A stretch of 64,000 nt of DNA from Paracoccus sediminicola (lineage in GTDB: Bacteria; Pseudomonadota; Alphaproteobacteria; Rhodobacterales; Rhodobacteraceae): the NCBI RefSeq assembly GCF_027912835.1, contig NZ_CP115768.1, positions 1,550,001 through 1,614,000 on the forward strand, in the 5' to 3' direction. Under the pieces are notes generated by a model that was given only the letters and a program-made list of their open reading frames with translations, did no database searches and was not told the DNA's origin. Within the stretch, counting starts at the first letter, position 1. Each line of letters opens with the position of its first letter. Below are positions 28,432-37,969 of the stretch, piece by piece. The position numbers were made by a program, and so were the translations under genes.

Positions 28432-28499
28432 GCCAGACAGGCCTTGCAAGCCCGGCATCGACCCGTCACTTTCGCGATAGGATTTCAGGAGCCTCCGCC

Positions 28500-29144
28500 A
28501 TGACCCCCAAGACGCAATCCGAACAGACCCGCAAACTCTGCGAGTTGGCGCCGGTGGTGCCGGTGCTGGTGATCGAGGATGCGGCCCAAGCGGCGGATCT
28601 GGCGGAATCGCTCGTGCGTGGCGGCCTTCCGGTGCTGGAGGTGACGCTGCGCACCGAGGCTGCGCTTGACGCGATCCGCGCCATGGCGAAGGTCGAGGGT
28701 GGCCATGTCGGGGCAGGAACCGTGCTGACGCCCGAGCAGGTCTATCGCGCCAAGGATGCGGGCGCCTCTTTCGCGGTGGCACCGGGCGCGACCGAGACAC
28801 TGATCCGCGCCTGCGAGGATGCCTCGCTGCCGCTTCTGCCCGGCGCGGTGACCGCATCCGAGGTGATGCAGGCGATGGAGTACGGCTATGACATGCTGAA
28901 ATTCTTCCCCGCAGAAACCTCGGGCGGGGCACCGGCGCTGAAGGCTCTGGCCGGCCCGCTTCCGGCGGTCAGCTTTTGCCCGACCGGCGGGGTCACCCCG
29001 GAAAACGCACCCGGCTATCTTGCATTGCCCAATGTCGTCTGCGTCGGGTCAAGCTGGGTCGCCTCGGGTCAGGCGGTGGCCGATGCCGACTGGGCGGGTA
29101 TCGAAAGCCGCGCCCGCACCGCCGCGCATCTGAGGCAGCAGTAA
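28500..29144 (+). CDS. eda: 2-dehydro-3-deoxy-6-phosphogluconate aldolase
   Basis: 214 residues. Catalytic Glu47 in LEVTLRT and the Schiff-base Lys134 in DMLKFFPAE are in place, with GAGTVL near 71 and [11 protein letters not shown] near 160. It splits KDPG to pyruvate and glyceraldehyde-3-phosphate, the last Entner-Doudoroff step. AGGAGCC precedes the ATG. I see no copy of the zwf/edd operator-like site upstream. Confidence 0.95.
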   Translation: MTPKTQSEQTRKLCELAPVVPVLVIEDAAQAADLAESLVRGGLPVLEVTLRTEAALDAIRAMAKVEGGHVGAGTVLTPEQVYRAKDAGASFAVAPGATETLIRACEDASLPLLPGAVTASEVMQAMEYGYDMLKFFPAETSGGAPALKALAGPLPAVSFCPTGGVTPENAPGYLALPNVVCVGSSWVASGQAVADADWAGIESRARTAAHLRQQ

Positions 29145-29145
29145 C

Positions 29146-30366
29146 ATGGACGATCCCGCCGCACCGTCGATGCGGCGGGCCTGGCGTAATGTCGCGGTGC
29201 TGGTGGCGGCGCAGGCGCTGCTTGGCGCGCAGATGCCGATGATCTTCACCATGGGCGGGCTGGCCGGGCAGATGCTGACGCCAAATCCCTGCCTCGCCAC
29301 GCTGCCGATCTCGATGGTGGTGCTGGCAACGGCACTGAGCGCACGGCCGCTCTCGGGCTTCATGCAGCGCCATGGAAGGCGGGCGGGGTTCCAGCTGGCC
29401 GCGCTTGCCGGGGCATCGGGCGCGTCCATCGCGCTGAGCGGGCTCTATATGGGCAGCTTCGCGATCTATCTTGCCGGATCGGCGCTGACCGGGGTTTATA
29501 TGGCCTCGCAGGGTTTCTTCCGCTTCGCCGCCACAGACACCGCGCCCGATGCCTTCGCGCCGCGCGCGATCAGCTTCGTGCTGGCCGGCGGGCTTGCCTC
29601 GGCCTTTGTCGCGCTCGGGCTGCTGCGCGCGACAGAGGGGCTTTCGGCGGTGCCGTTTCTCTACAGCTACGCAGCGATTGTCGGGCTGAACCTGATCGGT
29701 GTGGCGCTGTTCCTCGCGCTCGATATTCCGCGCCCACCACGGCCCGAACCGGGCGCCACGCGGCTCGGGCGGCCGACAAGCGCGATTTTGCGCGATCCGC
29801 GCATTCTGGTGCCGATGGTCTGCGCCATGGTTTCTTACGCGCTGATGAATCTGGTCATGACCTCGACCCCGCTCGCCATGGTCGGCTGCGGCTTCGCGCC
29901 GAGCCAGGCGGGCGATGTGGTCTTTGCCCATGTGCTGGCTATGTTCGTGCCCTCTTTCTTCACCGGCCATCTCATCACCCGTTTCGGAGCGGCGCGCATC
30001 GTCGCCGTGGGGCTGGCGCTGCTGGCCGCCGCAGGCGGCGTGGCGCTGAGCGGGGTGGCGTTGGAGCGGTTCTACCTCACTCTGATCCTGCTCGGCCTCG
30101 GCTGGAATTTCGGCTTCATCGGCTCGACCACACTGCTTTCCCGCGGCCATGGCCCCGAGGAACGCGGCCGTGTGCAGGGCATTAACGATCTGGTCGTGTT
30201 CGGCGGGGTGTTCATGGCCTCGCTTGCCTCAGGGGGGCTGATGAACTGTTCCGGCGCCGTCTCGGCCGAGGCCGGCTGGAGCGCCGTCAACATGGCCATG
30301 GCGCCCTTCCTCGTGCTGGCAGGCGGGGCATTGATCTGGCTGCGGATGCGCCCGCGAGCGGCCTGA
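29146..30366 (+). CDS. MFS transporter
   Basis: 406 residues with about 12 hydrophobic helices. The first loop has the MFS-like SARPLSGFMQRHGRRAGF, and the mid loop RPPRPEPGATRLGRPTSAI separates the two six-helix halves. The second half has GHLITRFGAARIVAVGL. The start lies one base past the eda stop, so the two are cotranscribed. The substrate is unknown; linkage to eda suggests a sugar acid or related compound, an inference only. Confidence 0.85.
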   Translation: MDDPAAPSMRRAWRNVAVLVAAQALLGAQMPMIFTMGGLAGQMLTPNPCLATLPISMVVLATALSARPLSGFMQRHGRRAGFQLAALAGASGASIALSGLYMGSFAIYLAGSALTGVYMASQGFFRFAATDTAPDAFAPRAISFVLAGGLASAFVALGLLRATEGLSAVPFLYSYAAIVGLNLIGVALFLALDIPRPPRPEPGATRLGRPTSAILRDPRILVPMVCAMVSYALMNLVMTSTPLAMVGCGFAPSQAGDVVFAHVLAMFVPSFFTGHLITRFGAARIVAVGLALLAAAGGVALSGVALERFYLTLILLGLGWNFGFIGSTTLLSRGHGPEERGRVQGINDLVVFGGVFMASLASGGLMNCSGAVSAEAGWSAVNMAMAPFLVLAGGALIWLRMRPRAA

Positions 30367-30400
30367 GAGACCGGGGCAGGCCCCGATCACAGGAGCTCGG

Positions 30401-32020
30401 TCACACCGAAGAATTCCGCATCTCGAGCACCGCTTCCGCAAGCGCCAGCGTCGAGGGATCATGGCCCGGCGCCTGTTCGCCGTCGAGAAGCGGGGCGACC
30501 TTGAGCGCCAGCTCCTTGCCGAGTTCGACGCCCCATTGATCGAAGCTGTTGATGCCGAGGATGACGCCCTCGACAAAAACGCGATGCTCGTAAAGCGCGA
30601 CGATCTGGCCAAGCGTATAGGGCGTGAGCTGTCTGATCAGCAGCGTGGTCGAGGGGCGGTTGCCGGGAAATACGCGGTGCCGCGCCTGACGTTCCAGCTC
30701 TTCGCCGCGCATTCCCTTTTCGCGCATCAGCTCGCGCGCGGTGTCGAGATCGCGCCCGCGCATCAGCGCTTCGGACTGGGCGAGGCAATTGGCGAGCAGC
30801 AGCTTGTGATGGTGATCCAGATGCGGCTCATGGCCACGCGCGGCGGCGATGAACTCGCACGGCACGATCTGCGTGCCCTGATGGATCAGCTGATAGAAGG
30901 CGTGCTGCCCATTGGTTCCGGGCTCGCCCCAGACCACCGGGCCGGAGGCGCGGTCGAGATCGGCCCCGTCCATCGAGACACGCTTGCCATTCGATTCCAT
31001 CTCGAGCTGTTGAAGATAGGCCGGCAGCCGCGCCAGGCGGTTGTCATAGGGCAGCACGGCGCGGGTCGGGTAGCCGCTGATCTGGTGGTGCCAGATGCCG
31101 ACCAGCGCCAGCATCACCGGCATGTTCCGGGCCAGCGGCGCGTTCTGGAAATGCGCGTCCATCGCCGCACCGCCGCGCAGGAACTCGCGGAAATTCTCCG
31201 GCCCGATGGCGATCATCAGCGACAGCCCGATCGGTCCCCACATCGAATAGCGCCCGCCAACCCAGTCCTCGAAGCCGAAGACGCGCGAGGGGTCGATCCC
31301 CCAGTCCGCCGTCTTGTCCTCTGCCGAGGACAGCGCCGCGAACTGCGCCGAGGGGTCATCGACGCTCTGTCTCATCCAGGCCATCGCGGTTTCGGCGTTG
31401 GTCATCGTCTCGATGGTGGTGAAGGTCTTGGAAGCGACGATCACCAGCGTTGTCGCCGGGTCGAGCCCGTCCAGCGTGTCCGCGATGTCAGCACCGTCGA
31501 CATTGGACACGAAATGCGTGCGCGGCCCGTCATGGAAGGGCGACAGAGCCAGCGCCGCCATGGCGGGGCCGAGATCCGAACCGCCAATGCCGATATTCAC
31601 CACATCGGTGATGCGCCCGCCCTGCCCCGCGAAGCTGCCATCCCGGACGGCCTTCGCAAAGCCACACATCCGGTCGAGCGTTTCGGCCACGCCAGCCGAG
31701 ATATCCTCGCCCTCGACCGTCAGCTCGCCTTCCGGGTTGCGCAGCGCCGTATGAAGCACGGCACGGTCCTCTGTCTCGTTGATGCGGCTGCCGGAGAACA
31801 TCGCATCGCGCTTTTCCGGCACGACGCGGGCAAGCTCCAGCAGCGTCTCGCGGGTCTCGGCGTCAAGATTGGTCTTGGAATAATCGAAAAGCATCCCGTC
31901 TGCCGCGATGCTGAATTCGCCCGCGCGCGTCGGGTCAGCGTCGAAGAGACCGGTGATCCGGCGCTCTGCCGGTTTGGCGGCTTTCAGGCGGGTCCAGACA
32001 GGTTCGAGATCATTCGGCAT
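30401..32020 (-). CDS. pgi: Glucose-6-phosphate isomerase
   Basis: 539 residues. PGI signatures VGGRYSMWGPIGLSL and GIWHHQISGYPTRAVLPYD are clear, with GIGGSDLGPAMA near 150. The ATG at 32020 is chosen because upstream codons lie in pgl; the start overlaps the pgl end by 11 bases. PGI interconverts glucose-6-P and fructose-6-P and closes the cyclic Entner-Doudoroff route. It is the last gene of zwf-pgl-pgi. Confidence 0.95.
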   Translation of the reverse strand: MPNDLEPVWTRLKAAKPAERRITGLFDADPTRAGEFSIAADGMLFDYSKTNLDAETRETLLELARVVPEKRDAMFSGSRINETEDRAVLHTALRNPEGELTVEGEDISAGVAETLDRMCGFAKAVRDGSFAGQGGRITDVVNIGIGGSDLGPAMAALALSPFHDGPRTHFVSNVDGADIADTLDGLDPATTLVIVASKTFTTIETMTNAETAMAWMRQSVDDPSAQFAALSSAEDKTADWGIDPSRVFGFEDWVGGRYSMWGPIGLSLMIAIGPENFREFLRGGAAMDAHFQNAPLARNMPVMLALVGIWHHQISGYPTRAVLPYDNRLARLPAYLQQLEMESNGKRVSMDGADLDRASGPVVWGEPGTNGQHAFYQLIHQGTQIVPCEFIAAARGHEPHLDHHHKLLLANCLAQSEALMRGRDLDTARELMREKGMRGEELERQARHRVFPGNRPSTTLLIRQLTPYTLGQIVALYEHRVFVEGVILGINSFDQWGVELGKELALKVAPLLDGEQAPGHDPSTLALAEAVLEMRNSSV

Positions 32021-32684
32021 AATGCACCATTGCGTCACGGAGAAATGCAGAGATCGGCGCATCCGTCGGGTCGGCGCCAATTGCGGAGTCAAGCGCCTCG
32101 CGCTTATCGGCGCCCGTGATCATGACATGGGTGTGCAGCGCCGAATGCAAGGCGGGCGCGGTCAGTGTGACACGCGGCTCGGCCCCGCCGCCTGCGGCCA
32201 TGATCGGGGGGGCGTCCGCGGCCAGAAGCGCGTCCAGCCCCGGCGCGTTGGGGAACAGGCTGGCCGTGTGCATGTCGCCGCCCATACCCAGGACCAGAAC
32301 GGTGATCGGCAGATGCGGCCGGATCTGCCGCGACAGCTCCGGCGCGGCTTCTTCGGGGCTTTCCGCCCCGGTATACAGATCCAGATACTCCGCCTTGCCG
32401 GCAGGACCGGTCAGCAGCGTCTTGCGCAGCATGGCCGAGTTCGAGCGCGGGTGATCCGCATCCACCCAGCGTTCGTCATTGAGAAAGACCGTCACCTTCT
32501 GCCAGTCGAGCGGCAGGTCCGAGAGCGCGCGGAACATCCCAGCCGGGGTCGAGCCGCCGGGCACACAAAGGCTGGTCCTGCCAATTGCGTCGAGATTCTG
32601 GCGCAGCTCCTGCGCGATGCGGTCGGCGAGCGACAGTGCCATCATTTCTCGGTCGGGATAGGTCTTGATCTCGGGGCGGCTCAT
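32010..32684 (-). CDS. pgl: 6-phosphogluconolactonase
   Basis: 224 residues of the DevB type: CVPGGSTPAGMFRALSD, FLNDERWVDADHPRSN, and LVLGMGGDMHTASLFP are the family motifs. It hydrolyses 6-phosphogluconolactone between Zwf and Edd. The start overlaps the zwf stop by four bases (ATGA) and its end overlaps pgi by 11, so the three are tightly coupled. Confidence 0.95.
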   Translation of the reverse strand: MSRPEIKTYPDREMMALSLADRIAQELRQNLDAIGRTSLCVPGGSTPAGMFRALSDLPLDWQKVTVFLNDERWVDADHPRSNSAMLRKTLLTGPAGKAEYLDLYTGAESPEEAAPELSRQIRPHLPITVLVLGMGGDMHTASLFPNAPGLDALLAADAPPIMAAGGGAEPRVTLTAPALHSALHTHVMITGADKREALDSAIGADPTDAPISAFLRDAMVHYAE

Positions 32685-34129
32685 GCGCGGATCTCCCTCC
32701 AGCGGCGATTGTCGCGATGCATCAGCCGCAGCGCCTCTTCGGGGCCGGACGAGCCCGCATCATAGGGTTCGGGCCGCGCCTTCGACCCGTCCCAGGCCTC
32801 GATGATCGGATCTGCCCAGGCCCATGCGGCTTCGACCTCGTCGCCGCGCATGAACAGGGTCTGGTTGCCCCGGATCACATCCATGATCAGCCGCTCGTAA
32901 GCATCCGGCATCCCGTCGGAATCCGGGCCGAACGTATCCGCGAAGGACATGTCCAGCGGCACCTGCATCAACCGCATCCCGCCCGGGCCGGGTTCCTTGA
33001 TCATCACTGTCAGATCCATGCCCTCATCAGGTTGCAGCTTGATGACAAGCTGGTTCGCGCGCTGATGGGCGCTGTCGTCGAAGATGGAATGCGGCGGCTC
33101 CTTGAAGGTGATGGCGATCTCGCTGGTGCGAGCGCGCAGCTTCTTGCCGGTGCGCAGATAGAAGGGCGTCCCCTGCCAGCGCCAGTTCGATATCCGCACC
33201 TTCAGCGCCACATAACTTTCGGTGCGGCTCGACGGGTTCTCGGAATCCTCGACATAGCCCGGCTCGTTTCCATCGGCCTGATACTGGCCGCGCACGATCT
33301 CGGCCTCGGACACGGGTTCGAGCGCGCGGATCACCTTCAGCTTCTCGTCGCGCACCGCGTCGGGATCGAAATGATAGGGCGGCTCCATCGCGGTGAGGCA
33401 GAGCAGCTGCATCAGATGGTTCTGCACCATGTCGCGCATGGCGCCGGAATTGTCGTAATATCCGCCGCGCCCGCCGACGCCCACGGTCTCGGCGACGGTG
33501 ATCTGGACGTGATCGACATATTGCGCATTCCACAGCGGTTCGAACAGGATATTGGCAAAGCGCACCGCCATCAGGTTCTGCACGGTCTCCTTCCCGAGAT
33601 AATGGTCGATCCGGTAGATCTGCCCTTCGTCGAAATGTTGCGCCAGCGTGTCGTTCAGCGCCCGGGCCGAATCGAGATCGCGGCCGAAGGGTTTTTCCAC
33701 GACGATCCGGCTGTTCTCATCGGCAATGTCATATTCCGAAAGCCGCTTGGCGAGATCGCCGAACAGCGAGGGCGCGACCGAGAAATAAAACGCCCGCACC
33801 ACCCCATTGCGCATCGTGTCTTTCAGCTTGTCCCAGCCTCCGCTGCCTTTCGCGTCAATGGCGACGTAATGAAGCTGGCCGAGAAACCCGTCGAGCTGGC
33901 TCATTTCGACCTTGGGGGCGAATTCGACGATTGCCTCGCGCACCTCCTTGCGAAATTCGTCGTCGCTGTTGTCCGAGCGCGCCGCACCGATGACCCGCGC
34001 CTCTGGTGGCATCTGACCCGCAAGATAGCGCTTATAAAGCCCGGGAAGGATCTTGCGCCGGGCGAGATCGCCCGTGGCACCGAAAATCACCAGATCGAAA
34101 TCATCGACGGGTATCGTGCGAACGACCAT
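32681..34129 (-). CDS. zwf: Glucose-6-phosphate 1-dehydrogenase
   Basis: 482 residues. NADP site VIFGATGDLARRK at the N-terminus and substrate motif RIDHYLGKETVQN near 180 are canonical. It starts the oxidative pentose phosphate and Entner-Doudoroff pathways. The ATG at 34129 has AAGGAGG six bases upstream. An operator-like site lies 35 bases before the start, similar to one before edd. Confidence 0.96.
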   Translation of the reverse strand: MVVRTIPVDDFDLVIFGATGDLARRKILPGLYKRYLAGQMPPEARVIGAARSDNSDDEFRKEVREAIVEFAPKVEMSQLDGFLGQLHYVAIDAKGSGGWDKLKDTMRNGVVRAFYFSVAPSLFGDLAKRLSEYDIADENSRIVVEKPFGRDLDSARALNDTLAQHFDEGQIYRIDHYLGKETVQNLMAVRFANILFEPLWNAQYVDHVQITVAETVGVGGRGGYYDNSGAMRDMVQNHLMQLLCLTAMEPPYHFDPDAVRDEKLKVIRALEPVSEAEIVRGQYQADGNEPGYVEDSENPSSRTESYVALKVRISNWRWQGTPFYLRTGKKLRARTSEIAITFKEPPHSIFDDSAHQRANQLVIKLQPDEGMDLTVMIKEPGPGGMRLMQVPLDMSFADTFGPDSDGMPDAYERLIMDVIRGNQTLFMRGDEVEAAWAWADPIIEAWDGSKARPEPYDAGSSGPEEALRLMHRDNRRWREIRA

Positions 34130-34163
34130 GAGCACCTCCTTCAATCCGGGATTGCGTAACCGA

Positions 34164-34177
34164 TGTTAGCGTTATCA
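34164..34177. promoter_or_regulatory. Operator-like site upstream of zwf
   Basis: TGTTAGCGTTATCA, an imperfect palindrome with the central CG of LacI-family operators. It shares GTTAGCG with the site before edd and sits 35 bases before the zwf start. In Rhodobacter the LacI-family regulator CceR represses Entner-Doudoroff genes through similar sites, so this is a candidate target. Confidence 0.6.
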
Positions 34178-34192
34178 GCAAGCCGCGAGCGG

Positions 34193-34732
34193 TCAGCGCG
34201 TCAGCGCCTTGCCAAGCCGTGGCAGCCTTGCCCGTTTCATCAACCCGCGCAAGGGCATCTGCCCGCCAAGCGCCTCGGCCTTGCCATGCGCGGCATGAAC
34301 GGCACGGGCGACGGGGTCAGGGTCATGCGCCCAGAGATCGGTCAGGAACGCATCGGGATGGATCGCGCGCAGACCGGCCGCCAGCATGGCCGGACGCGGA
34401 AAATCCCTGAGATTGAATGTCACGATCAGATCAGCCCGCGCCTGCATCGCTGCGGCGACGACATGGCGATCGGCAGGGTCGGGCAGATCGAGACCGATGG
34501 CGCGGTCCTCCTCGGCCTCGACGCTGGCAGCGGGGAAGCGGTCGCGCAGCCGGGAGGCTTCGGCGCGGGCGATCTCGGCATCGACCGGGCCGAGACGCCC
34601 CGCCGCGCGGGTCCATTCGCTGAGGATTCTTTCCGACCAGACGGCACGATAGGCGCCCGCCTCGGCAAGATCGGTCAGGATCTCGCGCAGCACGGTCGGA
34701 AACAGCACACAGGCATCGAGGACAGCGATCAT
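34193..34732 (-). CDS. PIN-domain protein
   Basis: 179 residues. Starts MIAVLDACVLFP with the first catalytic Asp6; a second acidic patch is SERILSEWTRA and the third is LPDPADRHVVAAA, as in PIN nucleases. The C-terminal region is Pro- and Arg-rich. Many such PIN proteins are VapC-like RNases paired with an antitoxin, but the upstream partner here is rlmI, whose stop overlaps the ATG, and I see no antitoxin gene. It may be an RNA-processing PIN nuclease or an orphan toxin. Confidence 0.75.
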   Translation of the reverse strand: MIAVLDACVLFPTVLREILTDLAEAGAYRAVWSERILSEWTRAAGRLGPVDAEIARAEASRLRDRFPAASVEAEEDRAIGLDLPDPADRHVVAAAMQARADLIVTFNLRDFPRPAMLAAGLRAIHPDAFLTDLWAHDPDPVARAVHAAHGKAEALGGQMPLRGLMKRARLPRLGKALTR

Positions 34733-35922
34733 CCGTCCAGCCGGAAGAACAGCGCCTTGAGATAACCCGTTTCCGCCAGCTGCGGCAGCGTCGGATGATC
34801 CGGCCCGGCCTGCCCGGTATGGATCAACTGCCCGCGCCGCCCTGCCCGGCCGATTCCCCGGGCCGAGACATTGCGGAAGCTGGTCAGATCGGCCGCGTGA
34901 CTGCAGGAACACAGCCCCAGATAGCCGCCCGGCACCACCAGCGGCGCGGCCAGCTTCGCGACGCGCTCATAAGCCCGCAACCCCGCTTCGAGCGCCTTTT
35001 TCGACGGTGCGAAAGCGGGTGGGTCACAGATCACCACGTCGAACTGCACCCCCTCATCGCCAAGCTTCTCCATCGCGGCAAAGGCATCCTGCTGATGCAG
35101 CGCCAGACGGTCCTCGACCCCCATCGCGCCTGCACCCTCCCGCGCGAGGCTCAGCGCCGGTTCCGAGCCGTCTATCAGCGTCGCATGCGCGGCACCCGCC
35201 GCCAGCATCGCCAGGCCGAAGCCGCCGACATGGCTGAACACATCCAGCACCCGTCCCGATGCCAGGCGCTGCGCAAAGGCATGATTCGGGCGCTGGTCAT
35301 AGAACAGCCCGGTCTTCTGCCCGCCCATCACATCGGCCATGTAGATGGCACCGTTCATCGGCACCTGGAACGGGGAAGCCGGTGGATCACCGGCGATCAC
35401 CTCCAACCGCTCATCGAGACCCTCCAGAGCCCGCGCCCGCCCCTGCCCGTTCAATACCACCGTCGAGATATCCGCGACCTGTTGCAACGCCGAAGCGATC
35501 TCGGCCGCCATACGATCCGACCAGGCGGCATTGGGCTGGATCACCGCGGTGTCACCGAAACGGTCGATCACGACGCCCGGCAGGCCATCCGATTCAGCAT
35601 GGGCCAGCCGATAGAAAGGCACGTCGAAGAGGCGGTTGCGCAGCGCCAGAGCCCGGCTCAGCCGCGCCTTCAGCCACTCCGCGCCGATCTCTGCCCCGGG
35701 ATCAGCGTCCATCACCCGCGCGATGATCTTCGAGCCGGGATTGACGGTCACCAGCGCCATCGCCCTGCGCTCGGCGTCCTCCAGAGCCGCGAAGCTGCCC
35801 GGCTCCAGCGATCGCGTGCGCCGGTCGGTCACCACCTCATCGGCAAAGACCCAAGGGAAGCCGTGACGGATGGCCTGCGGTTTGGATTTCGGCCTGAGCC
35901 GGATTGCGGGTCGCGTGGTCAT
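34729..35922 (-). CDS. rlmI: 23S rRNA cytosine methyltransferase (RlmI-like)
   Basis: 397 residues. An N-terminal PUA-like domain (KPQAIRHGFPWVFADEVV) is followed by a Rossmann methyltransferase domain: VLDVFSHVGGFGLAMLAAG for SAM binding and VICDPPAFAPSKKAL for the catalytic region. This is the YccW/RlmI class, which makes m5C in 23S rRNA. AGAGGA lies before the ATG at 35922. It overlaps the PIN gene by four bases. Confidence 0.88.
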   Translation of the reverse strand: MTTRPAIRLRPKSKPQAIRHGFPWVFADEVVTDRRTRSLEPGSFAALEDAERRAMALVTVNPGSKIIARVMDADPGAEIGAEWLKARLSRALALRNRLFDVPFYRLAHAESDGLPGVVIDRFGDTAVIQPNAAWSDRMAAEIASALQQVADISTVVLNGQGRARALEGLDERLEVIAGDPPASPFQVPMNGAIYMADVMGGQKTGLFYDQRPNHAFAQRLASGRVLDVFSHVGGFGLAMLAAGAAHATLIDGSEPALSLAREGAGAMGVEDRLALHQQDAFAAMEKLGDEGVQFDVVICDPPAFAPSKKALEAGLRAYERVAKLAAPLVVPGGYLGLCSCSHAADLTSFRNVSARGIGRAGRRGQLIHTGQAGPDHPTLPQLAETGYLKALFFRLDG

Positions 35923-35996
35923 GGGGCATCCTCTTCGTCCCGAATGATGTGACACGCCCCCGGTCAGACCACAAGTCCGCCCAGCACGCATTGAAT

Positions 35997-36010
35997 AGTT
36001 ACCGCTAACG
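35997..36010. promoter_or_regulatory. Operator-like site upstream of edd
   Basis: AGTTACCGCTAACG, whose complement CGTTAGCGGTAACT shares GTTAGCG with the zwf site and is itself nearly palindromic (GTTACCGCTAAC). It is 50 bases before the edd start. Together with the zwf site it suggests one regulator for both Entner-Doudoroff transcripts. Confidence 0.62.
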
Positions 36011-36060
36011 GACTACAGTCGAAACAAGCCAGTTTCCGCCCCACCCAACGGGAGAGAGCC

Positions 36061-37863
36061 ATGACATTGAACAGCACCATTGATCGCGTCACCGACCGCA
36101 TCCGCGAACGCTCGCAAAAGACCCGGCCCGCCTATCTCGACCGGATGGCCAAGGCTGCCGAGGATGGGCCGCGCCGGGCGCATCTCTCCTGCGGCAACCA
36201 GGCCCATGCCTATGCGGGGATGGAAAACAAGGACGATCTCGCCGCCAGCCGCAAGCCGAATATCGGTATCGTCACCGCCTATAACGACATGCTGTCGGCC
36301 CATAAGCCCTATGAACGCTTTCCCGATCTGATCCGCGCAGCGGCGGCAAAATCCGGGGCCACGGCTCAGGTCGCGGGCGGAGTACCGGCGATGTGCGACG
36401 GCGTCACCCAGGGCCGCGCCGGGATGGAGCTGTCGCTGTTCTCGCGCGATGTCATCGCGCTCGCCGCCGGGGTGGCGATGTCGCATGACACATTCGATGC
36501 GGCGATGTATCTGGGCGTCTGCGACAAGATCGTGCCGGGACTGGTGATCGCAGCGGCGACTTTCGGCCATATTCCCAGCGTCTTCGTGCCGGCGGGACCG
36601 ATGCCGTCGGGGCTGCCCAATGACGAAAAGGCCAAGGTGCGCCAGCAATTCGCCAGTGGCGAGGTCGGGCGCGACAAGCTGATGGAGGCCGAGATGGCCT
36701 CGTATCACTCGCCCGGCACCTGCACCTTCTACGGCACCGCGAACAGCAACCAGATGCTGATGGAGTTCATGGGGCTGCACCTGCCCGGCGCGAGCTTCGT
36801 CAATCCCGGCACCGAGATGCGCGACGCGCTGACAGGGGCTGCGGTGGAGCGCGCCGCCGCGATCACGAAGCTGGGAAATGATTTCCTGCCGGTTGGCGAG
36901 GTGCTGGATGAGCGCGCCTTCGTCAACGGCATTGTCGGGCTGATGGCGACGGGCGGCTCGACCAACCTGGTGCTGCATCTGCCGGCCATGGCGCGCGCCG
37001 CCGGGGTGCTGATCGACATCGAGGATTTCAACGACATCTCGGACAGCGTGCCACTGATGGCGCGGGTCTATCCGAACGGGCTGGCCGATGTGAACCATTT
37101 CCACGCCGCGGGCGGTCTGGGTTACATGATCCGGCATCTGCTCGAAGCCGGACTGCTGCACGAGGACGTGCGCACCATCGCGGGCGGCGGGCTGGACCGC
37201 TATACGACCGAGCCGAAGATGCGCGATGGCCGCATCGTCTGGGAGGAAGGCAGCCGCGAGTCCCAGAACGACAAGATCCTGCGCCCGGCGAGCGACCCTT
37301 TCGCGAAAACCGGCGGTCTGAAGCAGCTTGCGGGCAATCTGGGCCGTGGGGTCATCAAGGTCTCTGCCGTGGCGCCCGAGCGTCATGTGATCGAGGCGCC
37401 GGCCCGCGTTTTCACCGATCAGGACCAGGTCAAGGCCGCGTTCAAGGCAGGCGAGTTCACCGAGGACACCATCGTCGTGGTCCGCTTTCAGGGTCCGGCG
37501 GCGAACGGCATGCCCGAGCTGCATTCCCTGACCCCGATCCTCGCCGTATTGCAGGATCGCGGGCTGAAAGTGGCGCTTCTGACCGACGGGCGCATGTCCG
37601 GCGCCTCGGGCAAGGTTCCCGCGGCGATCCATATCGCGCCCGAGGCGGCGAATGGCGGCCCCATCGCGAGACTGCGCGATGGCGACATGGTCCGTCTGGA
37701 TGCGGTGAATGGCGGCATCGAATGCCTCGAACAGGATTTCGATGGCCGCGAATGCGCCACGCATGACCTCACCCCGAACCAGTTCGGCATGGGCCGCGAA
37801 ATGTTCGGCGCCTTTCGCGCCGCCGCAAGCGACGCGACCGAAGGGGCCTGCGCGATCCTGTAA
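36061..37863 (+). CDS. edd: Phosphogluconate dehydratase
   Basis: 600 residues. IlvD/Edd family motifs: [39 protein letters not shown] (Fe-S Cys), and [20 protein letters not shown] near the C-terminus. It dehydrates 6-phosphogluconate to KDPG using an Fe-S cluster. eda lies about 7 kb away, on the other side of the zwf operon, an unusual separation; zwf, rlmI and edd are arranged around a shared control region. Confidence 0.96.
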   Translation: MTLNSTIDRVTDRIRERSQKTRPAYLDRMAKAAEDGPRRAHLSCGNQAHAYAGMENKDDLAASRKPNIGIVTAYNDMLSAHKPYERFPDLIRAAAAKSGATAQVAGGVPAMCDGVTQGRAGMELSLFSRDVIALAAGVAMSHDTFDAAMYLGVCDKIVPGLVIAAATFGHIPSVFVPAGPMPSGLPNDEKAKVRQQFASGEVGRDKLMEAEMASYHSPGTCTFYGTANSNQMLMEFMGLHLPGASFVNPGTEMRDALTGAAVERAAAITKLGNDFLPVGEVLDERAFVNGIVGLMATGGSTNLVLHLPAMARAAGVLIDIEDFNDISDSVPLMARVYPNGLADVNHFHAAGGLGYMIRHLLEAGLLHEDVRTIAGGGLDRYTTEPKMRDGRIVWEEGSRESQNDKILRPASDPFAKTGGLKQLAGNLGRGVIKVSAVAPERHVIEAPARVFTDQDQVKAAFKAGEFTEDTIVVVRFQGPAANGMPELHSLTPILAVLQDRGLKVALLTDGRMSGASGKVPAAIHIAPEAANGGPIARLRDGDMVRLDAVNGGIECLEQDFDGRECATHDLTPNQFGMGREMFGAFRAAASDATEGACAIL

Positions 37864-37969
37864 GCGGCGCCCCGACACGCCCGGCCCGGAATCAAGCGCG
37901 CGGCGCGCCGGGCCAGCGGCCGGTCATGGCGTAACGCCAAGCCTTGCGTGATGTGCGGTTAACGGTCTC

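Noticed and set aside
30371..30386. Small GC stem between the MFS gene and pgi
   Set aside because: The stem is short with no T tract; it may be chance in GC-rich DNA.
37883..37914. GC-rich stem (GGCCCGG...CCGGGCC) between edd and the thiolase gene
   Set aside because: No T run on either strand, so there is no support for an intrinsic terminator.
37955..37966. CGGTTAACGG sequence near the thiolase end, resembling a half of the GH1 inverted repeat
   Set aside because: Only one arm is present and it lies between gene ends, not in a promoter position.
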